Assembly: GCA_019637225.1 (NCBI GenBank)
Contig: JAHBWC010000004.1
Span: 62,001-126,000 of the forward strand
DNA length: 64,000 nt
Reading direction: 5' to 3'
Origin: Labilithrix sp.
Lineage (GTDB): Bacteria > Myxococcota_A > Polyangia > Polyangiales > Polyangiaceae
Shown in pieces: positions 62,293-64,000 of this stretch (position 1 is the first letter of the stretch; every line of letters starts with the position of its first letter). The translations under genes were made by a program, and so were the position numbers. Under the pieces are notes generated by a model. That model was not told the origin of the DNA. It ran no database searches and saw only the letters and a program-made list of their open reading frames with translations.

Positions 62293-62856
62293 ATGCCTTC
62301 GAAGGATCCGGTCGACGTGGCGCGGCGGTGCCTCTGCCTCGAGCTCCTCCTGCAGCGGCTCGGGCTCGAGACGGACACGGACGATCCGGCGGCCGAGCGC
62401 GACGAGGTTCGCCGGCGGTGGGTCTCGCGCCTCGGCGATCTGGCGCTCGAGGCCGCGCTCCTCCCCGACGAGCGCGCGCTGCTCGAGCGCCCGGTGGGGG
62501 CGCTCACCGAGGACGACCTCGACGATCTCCACGGCCGCGCGTCGGGCGCCCTCGTGCTCCTGTGGTCGCTCGGGCGCATCGCCACGCGCCCGTCGTTCGG
62601 CGCGGTCGGCGAGCTCGAGTCGATCGTCGCCGAGCACGGGCTCCTCGGGACCGGATCGATCGCGCGGGCGAACGAATCCGCCGCGGGCGCGCTTCTCCGC
62701 CCCGAAGCCGAGCTTCGCGAGGCGCTCGCGGCCTACGGGAAGACGCGGGGCAAGGCGCGCGAGCCGAGCGACCCCGAGAAGATCGTCGCCGCGGTGGGCG
62801 CGCATCACCTCGAGTGGATCCTCGATCGCGCGATGCCCTTCGACGTCGGCAGCTGA
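62293..62856 (+). CDS. DUF4272 family protein
   Basis: This 187-residue soluble helical protein matches DUF4272, whose landmark is the ALVLLWSLGR stretch near residue 90, followed by a later helical region. An LELLLQRLGLE helix opens it. The function is unknown. The start is ATG 62293, preceded by a GGAGAGGG ribosome site at 62281-62288, which contrasts with the leaderless neighbours and fits an internal operon gene after the PEGA protein. Confidence 0.8.
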   Translation: MPSKDPVDVARRCLCLELLLQRLGLETDTDDPAAERDEVRRRWVSRLGDLALEAALLPDERALLERPVGALTEDDLDDLHGRASGALVLLWSLGRIATRPSFGAVGELESIVAEHGLLGTGSIARANESAAGALLRPEAELREALAAYGKTRGKAREPSDPEKIVAAVGAHHLEWILDRAMPFDVGS

Positions 62857-62886
62857 TCGACGCGCCGCCCGGCGCGGCTTCGCTGG

Positions 62887-62892
62887 TAGCAT
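62887..62892 (+). promoter_or_regulatory. Putative -10 box for leaderless histidine kinase mRNA
   Basis: TAGCAT ends 9 bases before GTG 62902. Confidence 0.4.
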
Positions 62893-62901
62893 CGACGGAC
62901 G

Positions 62902-64000
62902 GTGGCCGATCCGACGACGATGTCGCTCCCCGCGGCGAAGGACCTCCGCGCACGCGCGGACCGGGTCATCGCCGGCGCGTCGCTCCGCGGGACGCCGCGG
63001 AGCCGCTTCCTCCGCGAGCAGCGCAGGCGCCTGGTCGCGCGGCTCTTGCCGACGCTGGCGCTGGTCGCGGTCGCGACCGGCACCGCCGCCGTCTTCGACC
63101 TCTTCCAGGTCCCCGCCGTGTCGCGCGCGGTCACGCTCGCGCAGGGGCTGACCGCGACGCTGCTCGCGGCCCTCGCGCTCGGGTGCACCGTCGCGAGGCG
63201 GAGCCACGTCGCCCTCATGTCGCTCGCCGTGAGCGGCGTGTGCGTGCTCCTCGTCGGCTGGTCCGTGGTCACCGCCGAGACCGGCGGCATGAAGAGCGCG
63301 TACGCGCTGTCGGTGCCGATGGGGCTCACGGTGCTCGTCATCGCCGTACCGCTCTTGCCCTGGCACGTGCTGGTCCTCGCCGCGGTCGGCGCGGCGGCGT
63401 TCGCGCTGGGCGCGCCGGGCGCGCCGCCGTCCGCGTTCATCCTGTTCGCGCTCCTCGGCGGCGGCGGCTTCGCGATCGCGCGGACGCGCCGCCGCCGCGC
63501 GCTCCTCGCGTTCCGTCGGGTGGAGCGCCTCGCCGCCGCGGTGGCGCGGGTCCGGCGCGTGCAAGATCAGCTGGTCGTCGTCGAGAAGCTCGAGGCGCTC
63601 CGCGTGCTGGTCGGGGGCATGGCGCACGAGCTGAACAACGCGCTCGCGGTGAGCCTCGCGTCGACCGAGCAGATCGTGAGCGTCGCCGAGCGCGATCCCC
63701 CGGCGGCGGCGAAGGCCGCCGAGCGCGCGCAGCGCGGGCTCGTGCGCATTCGCGCGACGATCGACCGCCTCAAGCGCTTCGCGTTGGCCGAGGAGGGGGT
63801 GCTCGAGCCGGCGGACCTCGCGGCGATGCTCGACTTCGCGCTCGAGAGCGCGATCGGCCGGGCGCGCTCGGGGGTCATGATCGATCGGAGCTACGAGGAG
63901 GGCCTCCCGCCGATCGACACGCACGTCGCGGCGCTCGCCGAGGCGCTCTTCCAGGTGGCCCGCAACGCCGTCGAGTCGATGCCGAAGGGCGGCACCATCC
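62902..64000 (+). CDS. Membrane sensor histidine kinase (3' end outside window)
   Basis: I read this frame directly from GTG 62902; it has no stop before the window ends (366 codons). It has a basic N terminus, about six membrane helices (LLPTLALVAVATGTAAVF, LTATLLAALALG, VALMSLAVSGVCVLLVGW, VLVIAVPLL, and further), a short coiled linker, and a HisKA helix with GMAHELNNALAVSLAS (His near residue 241). The ATPase domain begins with QVARNAVESMPKGG, the N box, at the very end. The membrane-only sensor type suggests sensing of a membrane-borne signal. It was deduced from a complete frame with family motifs, so confidence is good despite truncation. Confidence 0.85.
   Translation, partial: MADPTTMSLPAAKDLRARADRVIAGASLRGTPRSRFLREQRRRLVARLLPTLALVAVATGTAAVFDLFQVPAVSRAVTLAQGLTATLLAALALGCTVARRSHVALMSLAVSGVCVLLVGWSVVTAETGGMKSAYALSVPMGLTVLVIAVPLLPWHVLVLAAVGAAAFALGAPGAPPSAFILFALLGGGGFAIARTRRRRALLAFRRVERLAAAVARVRRVQDQLVVVEKLEALRVLVGGMAHELNNALAVSLASTEQIVSVAERDPPAAAKAAERAQRGLVRIRATIDRLKRFALAEEGVLEPADLAAMLDFALESAIGRARSGVMIDRSYEEGLPPIDTHVAALAEALFQVARNAVESMPKGGTI

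Overview
The window is very GC-rich chromosomal DNA that reads as a member of the phylum Myxococcota, most likely class Polyangia. Evidence: eukaryote-like Ser/Thr protein kinases with periplasmic domains, many lipoproteins with Ser/Gly/Asp-rich linkers, a CarF-type plasmalogen desaturase, a PilZ domain of the myxobacterial paralogous type, a tandem double-length UvrA, CPBP membrane proteases, and GTG/TTG starts in abundance. I see no rRNA, tRNA, CRISPR array, transposase, integrase or phage gene. This is ordinary, densely packed core genome with lineage-specific lipoproteins.

Layout. 0-7.7 kb: tail of an unknown gene, tandem UvrA on the minus strand, a GlsB/YeaQ membrane protein, and a soluble histidine kinase coupled to a small anchored protein. 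7.8-16 kb: a Ser/Thr kinase with a periplasmic propeller, a CPBP protease, nadC, birA, a ureohydrolase and two lipoproteins. 16-23 kb: CarF, a DUF885 hydrolase, a PGPGW protein, phosphofructokinase, a CBS protein and proS. 23-33 kb: several lipoproteins, an RCC1-like membrane protein, a UvrD-type helicase and a multi-TM protein. 33-42.7 kb: a coiled-coil protein with a methyltransferase-like head, dnaJ, an orphan FliI/SctN-type ATPase, a PP2C phosphatase divergent from an XRE regulator, an ABC-F ATPase and a short Hsp70. 42.8-50 kb: a GT-C-like membrane protein, a glutaredoxin lipoprotein, rsmI, an RpoH-type sigma factor coupled to a tiny membrane protein, a KOW protein and a DUF3025 protein. 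50-64 kb: a two-gene ABC exporter, alr, mlaE, nadA, a PilZ protein divergent from an acyl-CoA synthetase, a second Ser/Thr kinase, a PEGA protein, a DUF4272 protein and a membrane histidine kinase that runs off the end.

Functional links. NAD synthesis is represented by nadA and nadC (45 kb apart, no nadB). Proteostasis is represented by dnaJ, the Hsp70 relative and RpoH. Envelope lipid functions are CarF, MlaE, the ABC exporter and the acyl-CoA synthetase. Signalling is dense: two Ser/Thr kinases, one PP2C, two histidine kinases, PilZ and CBS.

Most notable non-gene signal. At 19 of about 50 gene starts, on both strands, a hexamer TANNNT (mostly TAG/TAT-S-M-T) lies 6-10 bases before the start codon, usually with no Shine-Dalgarno sequence. 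This is the geometry of a -10 box driving a leaderless mRNA. I used it to choose several starts and to propose promoters inside apparent operons. A second signal is a 33-base hairpin repeat present in two copies, each supplying the stop codon of the gene before it.
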